NCBI RefSeq assembly: GCF_050436995.1
Contig: NC_134756.1
Coordinates: forward strand, 7,440,001-7,504,000
Direction of reading: 5' to 3'
Length of the DNA stretch: 64,000 bases
Source: Anticarsia gemmatalis
Lineage: Eukaryota > Arthropoda > Insecta > Lepidoptera > Erebidae
The notes under the pieces were generated by a model. That model was not told the DNA's origin. It did not search any database and worked only from the letters and a program-made list of their open reading frames with translations. Every line of letters begins with the position of its first letter. The stretch's first letter is position 1. This document shows positions 1-10,250 of this stretch, piece after piece. Position numbers and translations under genes: made by a program.

Positions 1-3000
1 ATCTGCAACTGCTCAAAATAAAAAAAAACAATAGATTGATATATAAAAATGAGTTAACGGGCTAAGTGTAATTTTTACTAATCTACGACATAACAATGCC
101 TATCCCGTCCTCCAAAATATCAATAATAATGCAAAAATCTTTCTCTCGATAACATTTCACTCATTTAAAACGCCCGTACTCTGAAAAATGTTCCTACACA
201 AGTTTTTCCACGGAGACCTTGAAAAAGTCGCGTTTGCTTTACGTTACCTGACCTACTTCCTTGTTCGACGGAAGGAATGCCACTGCGAAAATACGTGTAA
301 AAGTGTCTTTATCTCTTCCGTTGTTACTTTTCAGCTTCTTTCGAATCCTACGGAAGACAAATAAAGGTAATATGTGGGTTTGGCGTTCCTTTTTAAACAA
401 ATAATGAGGACAAACTCAAGGGGTGTTTATAATATATTTTTTTATATATTATTCCAGGAATATTGAATAACGTGCTCAATATTATTAACAAGTTAACATT
501 TGTTCTTTACGGAAAACATCTGGAAGAAACTTTGCATAGGTTCCGCCGGTTCTTCGCAATAACCGCAATTAGCCAACGTGGTGGATTAAAAGCTAGCCCC
601 TCTCTTACTCCAGAAGGCCTTTGCCCAGCAAAGGGACAATAATGGATTTTCTTTAAAAATTAATAAATTAAGTACGTTCTCATTAATTACTTAAAATTAA
701 AAATCAATTACTTAATATAAAGTAATAATTCGAAATCCTTATAAAATAGAGCAGTAACTAATCAAGCAAAATAAATTTGTGGTAAAATTAAGTATAAGCA
801 ATGTTTTTGCCAAATTAATTGGTCTGAGCCACTAATTAAATCTAGAAGCACCTGAATTTAAATTAAAATCTTATTAGGCTTGTAATTACCTTCTTTTTGA
901 TTGACTGTTAAGAGCGATTAGGTTTTAAGACGATTCTAGACGAAAATTAGTGAGATCATTTCAGAACTATTTTCCATTTGATTTCATTGCAATCCTATTT
1001 CTGTCTCAAGGTGACCATACTTCTTTATTTTATGAAATCAAATAAGACTGTATGTTATCTGTGGCTATACGCAATCAAGTCCAGTAGACAAGAAGTAGCA
1101 ATGTAAACAATTAAAAATAAACAGTATCCCTTAAGATTTACCTAATTATCTGTCAAAACTACTGGAAGCCGCATTAAATCCTACTAGGGGATTAACTTAA
1201 AGAATTCTAAATTACAATTACAGTCTTATTAGATATATAAGTAATTGGCTGCTGTTTACCGTATGCAGCATCATGTCTTCTGAAAGTAAACGTGATCATG
1301 TATCATCAGCGAAACCTACAGTTATATTAAATTTCATAAAACATAGAAGTAGTAGGTACACAAATGTCGAAGGTATACTCAATCTATCGGTGTATAAGTA
1401 CTCCCTGTTTGATTTTAATTAGCAGGCTAGACTCTACGTGGGAGGCAAGCAATCAATATTAATTCGGTACTATCAAATATAGACACATTTTTCATTAACG
1501 ACCGATCATTTCGGCGCCTCTGTTCTATTTCACGGTTCGCAAATTTTTACTGATCGTTAAAACAAAATGCATAAACGACTATCTACAGTTCGGAGAGAAT
1601 TTTACTTAAACTTTTATTATCAAGGGATTTTAAAGTTAAGGCGTTTTAATGCATATGTATATTGTTTTATGAGTGTGCTTCTACTTTATTAAGTCTTTGT
1701 TTGGCTTTGTCCAACACACCGTAACATTAAGTACGTATAAATATTTTTTCAGTGACTGAAGTCTATTTTATCAAATTTATGTGCTATAAATGCATTATGT
1801 ACCTTAAATATTATATTTCAGAATTTGATTTCAAGGAACACCTCCTAAATGTTATAGGCTCTACTAAAATGCCATTTTATAACTTAAGTAATCTATTTGG
1901 TAAACCTATTTTCGATCATCGATTTCTTGTAATATTTAAGTCAGCCGTATTTAAAGTATGGTCAAAGTTAGGTTTAAACCAACATAGCATTCGAAATAGT
2001 TGTATAACTAACTCGGTTGTACCACAATAATAGATTTGACCTTGTTAACAGGAACACATGAGCGTATGTTATGTCCATTAACTAAGCGGTGCTAAGTGAT
2101 ATCAATTAAGTGCAGGACTAAGCATAATCTGTATTAGTATAATATCTAACACTGTTATATAATTTATACTTGTTTACTAACGTTTAGGCTGTAGGTACAT
2201 GTGATAATATGCAAATCATAAGGCTCAGATCCCTAATTCTGTAAAATTTTATTTTATTAGAATTTGATATTGATAAACCATAGGGCAAACAACGGCTATA
2301 GGTCGGCTTTTTGAATTCCAAATGGGTTGAATACATAACCAACAAACGTATTTCAGTTAGTTCGTTACAGGGATATAAAAAATAAAAATAAAATATAATT
2401 AATATTGACATGAGAAGTTTTCCGACATGATTCACACAAACCGAATAGTCACACAAGCAAGTCTTTGATTTTTATCGATTAGGATTTTCTACTTCTAGAC
2501 GAGTAGTAATAGGGGAAGTTCTAATAAGAAAACTTGTAATAGACCGTTTGAAAGTCCGATCTAGGGAGCGATATCGGCTAATGAGCTGAAACAGTCTGGT
2601 GCTATGATTGCGTGCTGTCTGCTCAACGTATAATTTACTATACGTGTGTATAGTCATTTTGCGGTTATATGTTGCAGAGGGCAGGTTTGTACGGAACACG
2701 GGGTTGCGTTGCATGAATGTTTCTTTTTTTGGTAATTTGCCTTTGCATGTTTACGACTGTTTTAGTTTATTTTTTGTGAAATGACATTAGGCAATATCGT
2801 GTCGCTTTTACTAATATTTGACTTTGCTGTGTATGATAACAATGGGCCCTTCTACTAGAAGTTCTAATATTTTGATAAATATTCTGCAAATTTAAATCTA
2901 AAACTAAGACTCGATGGTAGAGCCTCAAGTATGGTGGAGACCCCCTCAACTTCAGTTCCAAAATGATGCTATTGACATAAAAATCCAACAGTTTAGCCGA

Positions 3001-4524
3001 GCCTTGGAACAAATAACTTCATAAAAAGTGCAGTGCCCGTTACGTTTACGAGTTTTTAAAAGGTAGTAAAAAGAAATGCCAATCTGAGTGGCCAGCTGTT
3101 GAAGCCCAAAAAATACAACCAAGCTTTACATAAAATGTGATTATTCAATCATCAAAAAGTTTTAACGAAATGTACAGTTTCAATAATTGTTTCCGTATAC
3201 CGAGAACTGCTTATCAAAATAAAAGGTTTCGTTTATAAATAGGCGTTCAAACAAACGGATGCAACGCTGATATCTGCTCGAAGATTCTTTGTTTACATTA
3301 TCTCAATTAAGTCTACGTTTTGTTTACGCCCCGTCCCGTACAAAGGATTGAAATTTTTGTTTACATACAACTCGTGTACTTTGGTAATCCACACGATAAA
3401 CAAACTCTATCGCGTTTTCGTAATTTTGGTACATAGTAATTTAATTGAAATAATGAACGGTGTTTGGTGTTGAAAATTCAGAGCTTGTTCTTAGTCCGTC
3501 GCAAAATTTACTTTGACGATGTAATAATAGTCTTCGTATAATAACAATTTTATTTATTAAAACTCGTCGTATTACTTGAATGTTATTATTTAGCTTTACA
3601 TATTATAAAGTAGATTTAATACAGGTTCACTTGGTCACTTATTTTGAGAAGAGTTAACTTGAGTCATGCACAAACTTAACTGTAGCTTAGTCAAATATGA
3701 ATAAAGTCATGTCTCTACGAGAAGAAAATAGCAGTTATAATTATTTACATTAACACACAATTCTCTTCTACAAATAAAAATGCAGTACAATTTAGCATTA
3801 AAAATATAGATTTACAATTCCATAACCGCGAATTAAAAAAGGCTAATACAACTTTCTCATTTGCACCGGCAGTTATTTTTTATATTTACACATGATACAG
3901 TCTAATGAAAATAATAAAATAAAAAACTAAAAAAACGCAGTGTGGACAGCGCAGGGAGCGGAGATGGAGAGCGTTAATTGAAATCAAACAAAGATTAGCT
4001 GGCGATTGCCGACGGATCACCGATGCGCCGCGACGAAGGGAACCTATCTCGTTTTAAATACCATTCCCGATCCAATGCAGATAGAATGTTTATTGAAAAG
4101 TAATGCGGATGTTATTGAGTTAAGCTTGTAGTTTGTTCGTGTTTTATTTGCGAATAAGTTATTCCTTTGTGCTTGAGTACTTTTAACTTTTATTTTTAAA
4201 ACCACGTCACACTAATACGAACCCTCTCTCATTCTATTTCATGATTTTATTCGTTTAGTAGCGGAAATGTATTTTCCGAATTGAAACCTTTATCAATCAA
4301 GTGCTTTCTGAAGTAAAGTTTCCAATAAATTATATTATTATTAGGGTATTTTATTAGAACCCAACTAAAAGATCGCAAACCTGTGAAAAGAACTTTACTT
4401 ATCGTTATCGGAAATTTTCGAAGAGGAAAATGGCGTAACAATTGTTGAAACGTGAACATTGATTGAACCAAACCAAGGTTATCAAAAATAGTACCTTTAT
4501 GTTCGACAATATTTTGATTTATCT
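1..4524. other. AT-rich flank left of the retrovirus, no gene seen
   Basis: No convincing exon or RNA gene is visible. The open frames here are short, AT-rich and mostly lack an ATG. Two things stand out. One is a decayed SINE tail at about 563-648 (listed separately). The other is a short GC-richer stretch at about 3945-4090, which could be a conserved non-coding element but has no coding signature. The stretch ends at the AGCT target site of the retrovirus. Confidence 0.6.
563..648 (+). repeat. Decayed SINE 3' fragment (same tail family as 15843-16157)
   Basis: The stretch runs from a CGCAATTAGCC segment through GGTGGATTAAAAGC to GCCCAGCAAAGGGACAATAATGG. It aligns by eye with the 3' half of the intact SINE at about 16048-16145, with many substitutions. 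No tRNA-like head or target duplication is visible, so this is a truncated old copy. Confidence 0.65.
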
Positions 4525-4528
4525 AGCT
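4525..4528. repeat. Target-site duplication, left copy (AGCT)
   Basis: AGCT directly precedes the left LTR and is repeated directly after the right LTR at 12259-12262. A 4-bp duplication is what errantivirus integrases produce. Confidence 0.9.
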
Positions 4529-4549
4529 AGTCAAATTAATGGACAGCAC

Positions 4550-4578
4550 TTTATTTAAAAAAATATATTTATTTTATT
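4550..4578 (-). terminator. Polyadenylation signals in the 3' LTR
   Basis: On the minus strand AATAAA occurs at 4578-4573, 4573-4568 and 4555-4550, downstream of the presumed start of R near 4633. Any of them could direct 3' processing of the viral RNAs, which would put the R/U5 border roughly at 4535-4560. The exact cleavage site cannot be read from the sequence. Confidence 0.6.
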
Positions 4579-4656
4579 AAAATAAAGGTGTGCTCGCAGA
4601 GCATCAAGCCGAGACAATTACAGGAACAGAACTGGATTATGGTACAAATGACAAAG

Positions 4657-4664
4657 CTTTTATA
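4657..4664 (-). promoter_or_regulatory. TATA box copy in the 3' LTR
   Basis: TATAAAAG lies on the minus strand, 31 bases upstream of an initiator-like TCCAGTT (A at 4633). In the 3' LTR this promoter would fire outward into host DNA to the left. The functional copy for viral RNA is in the 5' LTR. Confidence 0.6.
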
Positions 4665-4849
4665 CATGTGATTTTAGTCACGTGGTATCCGCTATGGCGT
4701 GATACATACAATCATGGTATTCATAAATGGTCTTAACAGTGAACAAGTAATCGTAAATCAAATGGTTATAGTTTTGGCGCTCATTAAAGTTACAGTAATT
4801 GACCAACTAGCATTTGACACCGTAACTCTAACCCATTGATTATTGTTCT

Positions 4850-6577
4850 CTAACCTATTGCTATTGTTTGTAGAGGCCTAGCAGGATGCATAACTCTTCC
4901 CTCCTTAAGTTCAAAATCGTCATTTAAGTTTTTGTTAAATTTAGGATGATGATTTTGATTACACATAATTTTGCCTCTGTAACGGTATGCAAGAACAAGA
5001 AATATTATAACTAGGATTACATAGATTAATATAGTTCCTAGACTAACACTGTGTATATTCACTATGTCTATTGGCTTTTCACTTGTTATCACTTCACTTT
5101 TTAATGCGTGGGAAAGAAACTGTAAGTTTTCCATATTTACTTGATCCAAGTTAATCGCCTTGCGCTGCATTGTTTCCTTTGGAGGAACTATGTTGGGCAG
5201 GTGGATGCTCGGCATACTGCGGAACATTACTGATGCTACCTGAAGACGTGTTTGTTTCTTCAGCGTTATCTTCCCAACTTCGATTCTACAATCGTTGTCC
5301 AATGTTATGATATATGTGCCGATAATGTTATGTTGGCTTATATCGTTTTCACAATATTCTGTTAGCAGTGTATGAACTCCGGTGTAGATTATCCAGGAGT
5401 CTGGTTGTAAAGCTTTGATCTTTACGTCGGAAGATTCGACTGGTATCGGTGCACACGACGTTATTTGTGTAGAGAATTTCATCAAATCTTCGATGCATTT
5501 ATCTTCATTTTGTACAGACATATAATCTTCATGACATAAGAATTTTCCTTGGTCTATCTCCTTACAAGGTTGAGATAATGGTACGGTTTTCAATCCCTTC
5601 GCAAGGATGTAGGAATGTTTAGGAGTTATAAGGAAAGTTAAATTTAGCTTTGGATTATACATAGGAAAAGGGTGTAGGGAAAAATAGTTATAGGTGTCCG
5701 ACTGAACCATTGGTACTGACATGATAAAAGTTAATCGTTTGCCCTTTACATATACTTTAATGTCTATACTATTTTCTATCTTAATTAAATTATCTATAGT
5801 CACAGGGAATATAACTTTATCTGTTTTCTCTATTTTCTTTAGTAAATTATACAGTTCATTGGTAGTCAATAAAGATTGATGTAAAATATTTATTTTACTA
5901 AAAGCGACTGCTGTCTCGACTTCGTCTAATCTAATTAATAAAATTTGAAAATTATGTATAAGTAAATTAAAAGTATTTATAATAAGTTCCTTGCTCCTTT
6001 GATATTGTGTTCTGTTAAGAATTTCCTGAATTTCTTCAATTGTTTTTTCTAATATAATAAAATTATTTCTGGTGGAATTTGTTGTATTGACAAAGGTGTC
6101 AATCATCTTAGATATTAAAGTCACCTTATTTATGATCGTATTTTGTTTGTTTTGGATGTTATTTATTAATTGATCATATCTAATGGCATCCTGATTATCT
6201 AAGTTACCAGTGATTGCTTTAATTATCGATCCAATTGGGTTAATTAGACCTCTTTTCATTCTAATATTTGGAATAAGTTGGTTATACTTTTCTAGCGTAA
6301 GATTCATAATGTATTGAACTTGGAGCTCGACGTCGATAATACTACCATCTAAATTATATATATTATTTAACTTATCTATCATATATGATTTTATTTCATC
6401 ATATTTATTAATATTATAGTCTAAATTAGTGCAAATCAATTCTAAGTCTAATATTTTAATTATATCCCAATTATAAAAGCTTACTGATGCTTGGCCTTCT
6501 TTCACAGGAAGTATACCTGGGTTGTCTTCAATCGGTTGAAGTTGAAGGGCCCGGCCTTGGATTATTAGTGTCATCAT
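4850..6577 (-). CDS. Envelope fusion glycoprotein (Env), errantivirus / baculovirus F-like
   Basis: This is the 575-residue env frame counted from the Met at 6577, which overlaps the end of pol by 50 bases. A furin-type RMKR ends at residue 109. It is followed by a glycine- and isoleucine-rich segment (about 110-127) at the position and with the character of the fusion peptide of baculovirus F proteins and errantivirus Envs. A long helical, coiled-coil-like region follows (about 133-250), then a cysteine-containing ectodomain (C338, C348, C361, C375, C409, C430). One membrane segment lies near 512-530, before a short basic and acidic tail. N-glycosylation sequons include N92, N164, N167, N188 and N312. 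The start as annotated lacks a full signal peptide; splicing to the leader ATG at 11716 would add 11 residues and complete one (see findings). The frame is open up to a stop at 6607-6605. The C-terminus runs through the polypurine tract into the 3' LTR. No break is seen. Confidence 0.93.
   Translation of the reverse strand: MMTLIIQGRALQLQPIEDNPGILPVKEGQASVSFYNWDIIKILDLELICTNLDYNINKYDEIKSYMIDKLNNIYNLDGSIIDVELQVQYIMNLTLEKYNQLIPNIRMKRGLINPIGSIIKAITGNLDNQDAIRYDQLINNIQNKQNTIINKVTLISKMIDTFVNTTNSTRNNFIILEKTIEEIQEILNRTQYQRSKELIINTFNLLIHNFQILLIRLDEVETAVAFSKINILHQSLLTTNELYNLLKKIEKTDKVIFPVTIDNLIKIENSIDIKVYVKGKRLTFIMSVPMVQSDTYNYFSLHPFPMYNPKLNLTFLITPKHSYILAKGLKTVPLSQPCKEIDQGKFLCHEDYMSVQNEDKCIEDLMKFSTQITSCAPIPVESSDVKIKALQPDSWIIYTGVHTLLTEYCENDISQHNIIGTYIITLDNDCRIEVGKITLKKQTRLQVASVMFRSMPSIHLPNIVPPKETMQRKAINLDQVNMENLQFLSHALKSEVITSEKPIDIVNIHSVSLGTILIYVILVIIFLVLAYRYRGKIMCNQNHHPKFNKNLNDDFELKEGRVMHPARPLQTIAIG
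4896..4906 (-). other. Polypurine tract
   Basis: On the coding strand AAGGAGGGAAG directly abuts the start of the 3' LTR (AGTTATGC). This is the expected primer for plus-strand DNA synthesis. It also codes for the Lys-Glu-Gly-Arg residues near the end of Env, so the tract is under two constraints. Confidence 0.85.
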
Positions 6578-9500
6578 TGACAGGATGTACCTGTGAAGGA
6601 CGTTTTATGTCTTTAATAGCGACCTTAGTGTCTCTGTTTTTAGTCTTTACTGGGACAGTGTTGCGATTTATTTCGCCCGTAATTGTTGCTTTCTGGTATC
6701 GAGGTTTATCTTTACTGCGCCTAATATTAACGCCTTTTACATAAACTTTATCTCCTTTCTTGATGTTGAATTTTGTCTCACCACCACGTTTTTCCTTTAT
6801 TTTAGTTTTAGAGTCGATCATTTTGTCAGTTAGGTATTTATATAAATATTTTGTGCGTTTCGCGTGTTCTTGGACTAATTGTTGGATATATTGTTTATTA
6901 AAGTCTATGTTAAATGCGTCCGATGATTCAGTATGTCCGAAGACTATTTCGAAAGGTGTAAGACCTGTTGAAGAGTGTATAGACTGGTTGTATGAGATAA
7001 TAGCGTAAGTCATGACGGATGCTGCGTCTGTTACCTTCCGTTCGTACTTAGCTAGTCTGTATATTTCCGTAATTGTTGAATGGAATCTTTCAACTAAACC
7101 CATGGAATTTGGATTATGGGGGGTTCCTATGTGTAAGTCTATTTTGTAAAATGATAACATTTCCTTCAATAGGTTATTATTAAATTCAGTTCCGGGATCT
7201 GAGCTAATGCGTTGTGGTATTCCGTAAAACGAGAAGTATTTAATTAGCGCTCTAATTATTTCCGGTGTATTTCTGCTTGAGATTTCGAAGGCTTGTCCTA
7301 ATTTACTGAATGCATCGATAATTGTTAAAAAGTAAGTGTTTTCGATTGAAAATATATCTATAAATATCTCTTCGAAAGGTTTTGATTGCGTTTGAGTTAA
7401 TTGAAGTTCCGGTTTAATGGGTTTCCTGTCATATTTCATGAGTTTGCACGGTTCGCATGCGTTTATGATGCTTGCGACGGTTTCGTGCAGGTTATTCCAG
7501 TAGTAAGTTCTCTTGAGATGCGCTATTGTCTCTTTAATACCTCTGTGACATGTCTTACCTTTATGGTATTTCAATACAATCTGACGTTGTTCATTCTCGT
7601 CTTCGACGTAAACTACACGCTTAGTGCATTCAAATATTTTAATTGAGTCCTTTTTAAACAATTGTGTTATAATATTTGTAAACGACTCGCGATGTCTATG
7701 GTCTTCAAAGTAAATAAAATGTTTGATTTTAGGTCTAATGTATTCTTTAAGAAATTGTTTGATTATCTCTAAATTATCTATTGGCATATGGACTTCTAAT
7801 ACTTTCTGTTTGTCGCGCGATAGATCTTTAACAGTTAGTTCATTTCTATTCCATGTATATATAAGTATTTGGTTTGGTTTTGTATCGATTGCTTCATCTA
7901 ATATTGGTAAGTCGGAAGAGTCGGTATTCTCTTCAGAATGTACTGTAGCAAGTGTTGAGTTGTCCTTTTCGGATGCTGTGACAGTTTGGCTGTCAACAGA
8001 TGGTATAGAATATGTCGATTTTCTTGATCTTATTTCCTCATCGTCCGAAATAACTATTGTATCGGGGGAATTTACTTGGGTTGACATATTATCTTTATCA
8101 ATCGCGTTTAATTTAATACGTGAAAGTGCGTCAGCGTTTCCGTTTTGTTTACCTGGTTTGTATTTAATATCATAATCATACTCATCTAGTCTTAATCTCC
8201 ATCGAGTTAAACGACTGCCTGGTTCTTTAAACGTGTGTAACCAAACTAAAGGTCTATGATCACTAAGTATAATGAATTTTTTACCATATAAATACGGTCT
8301 GAAATGTTTGCATGCCCAAACTATTGCAAGTAGTTCCTTTTCAATAGTACTATAGCGCGTTTCGGCGTCATTTAATGTTCGACTTGCGTATGCTATTGGT
8401 TTATCGCTACCAATTGGGCCTTGTGACAATACTGCTCCTAATGCGTAGTTTGATGCGTCAGTTGTCAATAAAAATGGTTTACTAAAATCAGGGAATTGTA
8501 AAAGTGGGGCGTTTGTTAATATTTCTTTACATTTTTCGAATGCGTTTACGAATTCCTGAGTATGTACGATTTTTCTACCTTTCTTTAAACAATTTGTGAG
8601 AGGTTGTGTGATCTTAGAGAAATCTTTGATGAATTTACGGTAATAGCCTATTAAACCTAAAAAGCTTTTTATCTCCGTGGGAGTTTTAGGAATAGGGAAA
8701 TTTAAAACTGCTTTAATTTTATCTTGGTTTGGTTTGAGTCCATCTTTAGAAAGAGTGTGTCCTAAGTAAAGTACTTCTTTTCTTAAGAACTCGCACTTAT
8801 CTAATGTAACTTTTAAGTTTGTCTGTCTAAGTCTGTCGAATATTTTTCTGAGCTTTTCTATGTGATTTTGTAAGCTATTAGAAAAGACTAGGATGTCATC
8901 TAAATAGACTAGACAATGCATTCCTTGTAGTCCTTTAAGAACATTGTCCATAGCTCGCTGAAATGTAGCCGGAGCTGTCTTTAAACCAAAGGGCATTCTC
9001 TTAAATTCATAGTGACCAGATTGGGTTGTAAAGGCTGTTTTCTGTCTATCAGAAGGCTCTACTTCTATTTGGTGATAGCCACTAGCAAGATCTAGCGTAG
9101 TAAAATACGTAGCTTTACCTAATTTGTCAAAAAGATCTGTAATATTTGGGAGAGGATACTTATCATCGACCGTAATTTCGTTTAAACGTCTGTAATCTAT
9201 TACCATTCGGTATTTTTGTTCACCTGAAGCGTCTAATTTTTTTGGGACAAGATGTACAGGGGCACTCCAAGGGGAATGAGATTCAGTTATTACATTATTA
9301 TCTAATAATTTCTGTACTTGTTTCCTAATTTCTTCGTTTTCTGTTGGAGGTTGTCTATAAGGTCTTATATATATAGGGTCCTCGTTGCTTGTGCGTATTT
9401 TATGTTTTACTTGGTTGGTAAAAGACAAGGGGATTTCTTCGCAATAAAATATGTCTTTATATTCTAGACATAGGTTTTGAATACAGGTTCTCTCTTCGTT

Positions 9501-10250
9501 ATTTAAATGTTCTAAACGTAACTTGTTTAAATTAGCTTTTAATATTGAATTTGTTTGACTATAATTCAAGTTATGATTTGTCGTAGTTACTTTAAGTGAT
9601 TCTGTTAATGGGTGGACTAACAATGGTTTTTCTAGTGTTATTAGGACGTCTTTATTATTGAGGTTTTGTATGATTGTTTCTGCATAAAAATCTTTACATG
9701 TTATCATTGCGTCTGGTGTTCGAACGCCTGAACAGAATTCCGTAAATGGGATAATAGCTTCGCCATTCTCTACTGTTGTAGGTAATTTTACTTTGACTTC
9801 AGAACGCCTGGGAATATTTATTTTAAAGTGTTCATAATAAAGAATTGGTATTTCGGTGGTATTTGTTCGTAATATTTGGTTTTTCATGTCAATGTTAGCA
9901 TCTAATTGTTTTAGCAAATCTATGCCTATTAGGCCGTCATAGTCTTTGTCAACTTTATAAACGAAAAACTTATGAGTAAGATCTGTTTGAAAGGTTTCCG
10001 TAAGCGGTATATTTGCTACTTCCGTGTGTTGGCTACAACCATGTGTGCTAACTACTTGGAAAGGCTCTTCATACGTATTATAAGGAAAATATTCATTTAT
10101 TTTTTCCGGATTTATGAAAGAACGCGTACTGCCAGTATCGATCATGAAAATAGCGTCTAGTTCTGGTATTTCGATATGAGGTAGTCTATGAGCTTGCGAA
10201 TAGTTTAAATTGATTATTTCCGGTGATCGTCCGGTGAGGCTTCTATGGTA
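6528..10250 (-). CDS. Pol polyprotein: protease, reverse transcriptase, RNase H, integrase
   Basis: Pol is read by -1 frameshift from gag at 10250; the first Met in frame is at 10145 and residue numbers here count from it. The protease begins at once with DTG (3-5) and has a second hydrophobic GLIGID motif (71-76). Reverse transcriptase covers about 250-520, with D352 in LDLASGYHQ and YLDD at 414-417. RNase H runs about 555-680 with D563, E602/E604 and D629. An acidic, Ser/Thr-rich linker of about 120 residues follows (about 685-800). Integrase has a zinc site H861, H867, C897, C900 and catalytic D930, D983, E1019, spaced D-x52-D-x35-E. The C-terminal tail is Lys/Arg-rich. Length from the shift is about 1240 residues, and all key residues are intact. 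The frame overlaps gag by 37 bases and env by 50. Confidence 0.96.
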   Translation of the reverse strand, partial: YHRSLTGRSPEIINLNYSQAHRLPHIEIPELDAIFMIDTGSTRSFINPEKINEYFPYNTYEEPFQVVSTHGCSQHTEVANIPLTETFQTDLTHKFFVYKVDKDYDGLIGIDLLKQLDANIDMKNQILRTNTTEIPILYYEHFKINIPRRSEVKVKLPTTVENGEAIIPFTEFCSGVRTPDAMITCKDFYAETIIQNLNNKDVLITLEKPLLVHPLTESLKVTTTNHNLNYSQTNSILKANLNKLRLEHLNNEERTCIQNLCLEYKDIFYCEEIPLSFTNQVKHKIRTSNEDPIYIRPYRQPPTENEEIRKQVQKLLDNNVITESHSPWSAPVHLVPKKLDASGEQKYRMVIDYRRLNEITVDDKYPLPNITDLFDKLGKATYFTTLDLASGYHQIEVEPSDRQKTAFTTQSGHYEFKRMPFGLKTAPATFQRAMDNVLKGLQGMHCLVYLDDILVFSNSLQNHIEKLRKIFDRLRQTNLKVTLDKCEFLRKEVLYLGHTLSKDGLKPNQDKIKAVLNFPIPKTPTEIKSFLGLIGYYRKFIKDFSKITQPLTNCLKKGRKIVHTQEFVNAFEKCKEILTNAPLLQFPDFSKPFLLTTDASNYALGAVLSQGPIGSDKPIAYASRTLNDAETRYSTIEKELLAIVWACKHFRPYLYGKKFIILSDHRPLVWLHTFKEPGSRLTRWRLRLDEYDYDIKYKPGKQNGNADALSRIKLNAIDKDNMSTQVNSPDTIVISDDEEIRSRKSTYSIPSVDSQTVTASEKDNSTLATVHSEENTDSSDLPILDEAIDTKPNQILIYTWNRNELTVKDLSRDKQKVLEVHMPIDNLEIIKQFLKEYIRPKIKHFIYFEDHRHRESFTNIITQLFKKDSIKIFECTKRVVYVEDENEQRQIVLKYHKGKTCHRGIKETIAHLKRTYYWNNLHETVASIINACEPCKLMKYDRKPIKPELQLTQTQSKPFEEIFIDIFSIENTYFLTIIDAFSKLGQAFEISSRNTPEIIRALIKYFSFYGIPQRISSDPGTEFNNNLLKEMLSFYKIDLHIGTPHNPNSMGLVERFHSTITEIYRLAKYERKVTDAASVMTYAIISYNQSIHSSTGLTPFEIVFGHTESSDAFNIDFNKQYIQQLVQEHAKRTKYLYKYLTDKMIDSKTKIKEKRGGETKFNIKKGDKVYVKGVNIRRSKDKPRYQKATITGEINRNTVPVKTKNRDTKVAIKDIKRPSQVHPVNDDTNNPRPGPSTSTD
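6590..6604 (-). other. Candidate env splice acceptor
   Basis: On the minus strand TCCTTCACAG ends with AG at 6592-6591, so the downstream exon would begin at 6590. The pyrimidine tract is short. The phase fits: two coding bases left by the donor at 11697 plus the base at 6590 make one codon, and reading continues in the env frame at 6589. The env frame is open from 6604. Confidence 0.6.

Larger units (their letters stand above)
4529..4895 (-). repeat. 3' LTR of the retrovirus (367 bp)
   Basis: This is the same 367-bp sequence as 11892-12258; comparing line by line I found no difference. On the coding strand it begins AGTTATGCATCC and ends CATTAATTTGACT. It contains a TATA box (4657-4664), an initiator-like site near 4633 and three AATAAA hexamers. 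The first 46 bases on the coding strand also encode the last codons of env, which stops at 4850-4852. Confidence 0.97.

Noticed and set aside
1752..2030. 92-codon plus-strand frame after a TTTTTTCAG
   Set aside because: The frame lacks an ATG at its start, is AT-rich throughout, and shows no domain or donor.
7723..8175. Open frame of 150 codons on the plus strand
   Set aside because: It is the antisense shadow of pol, which has clear domains. The same holds for plus-strand frames at 6487-7646 and 10767-11165.
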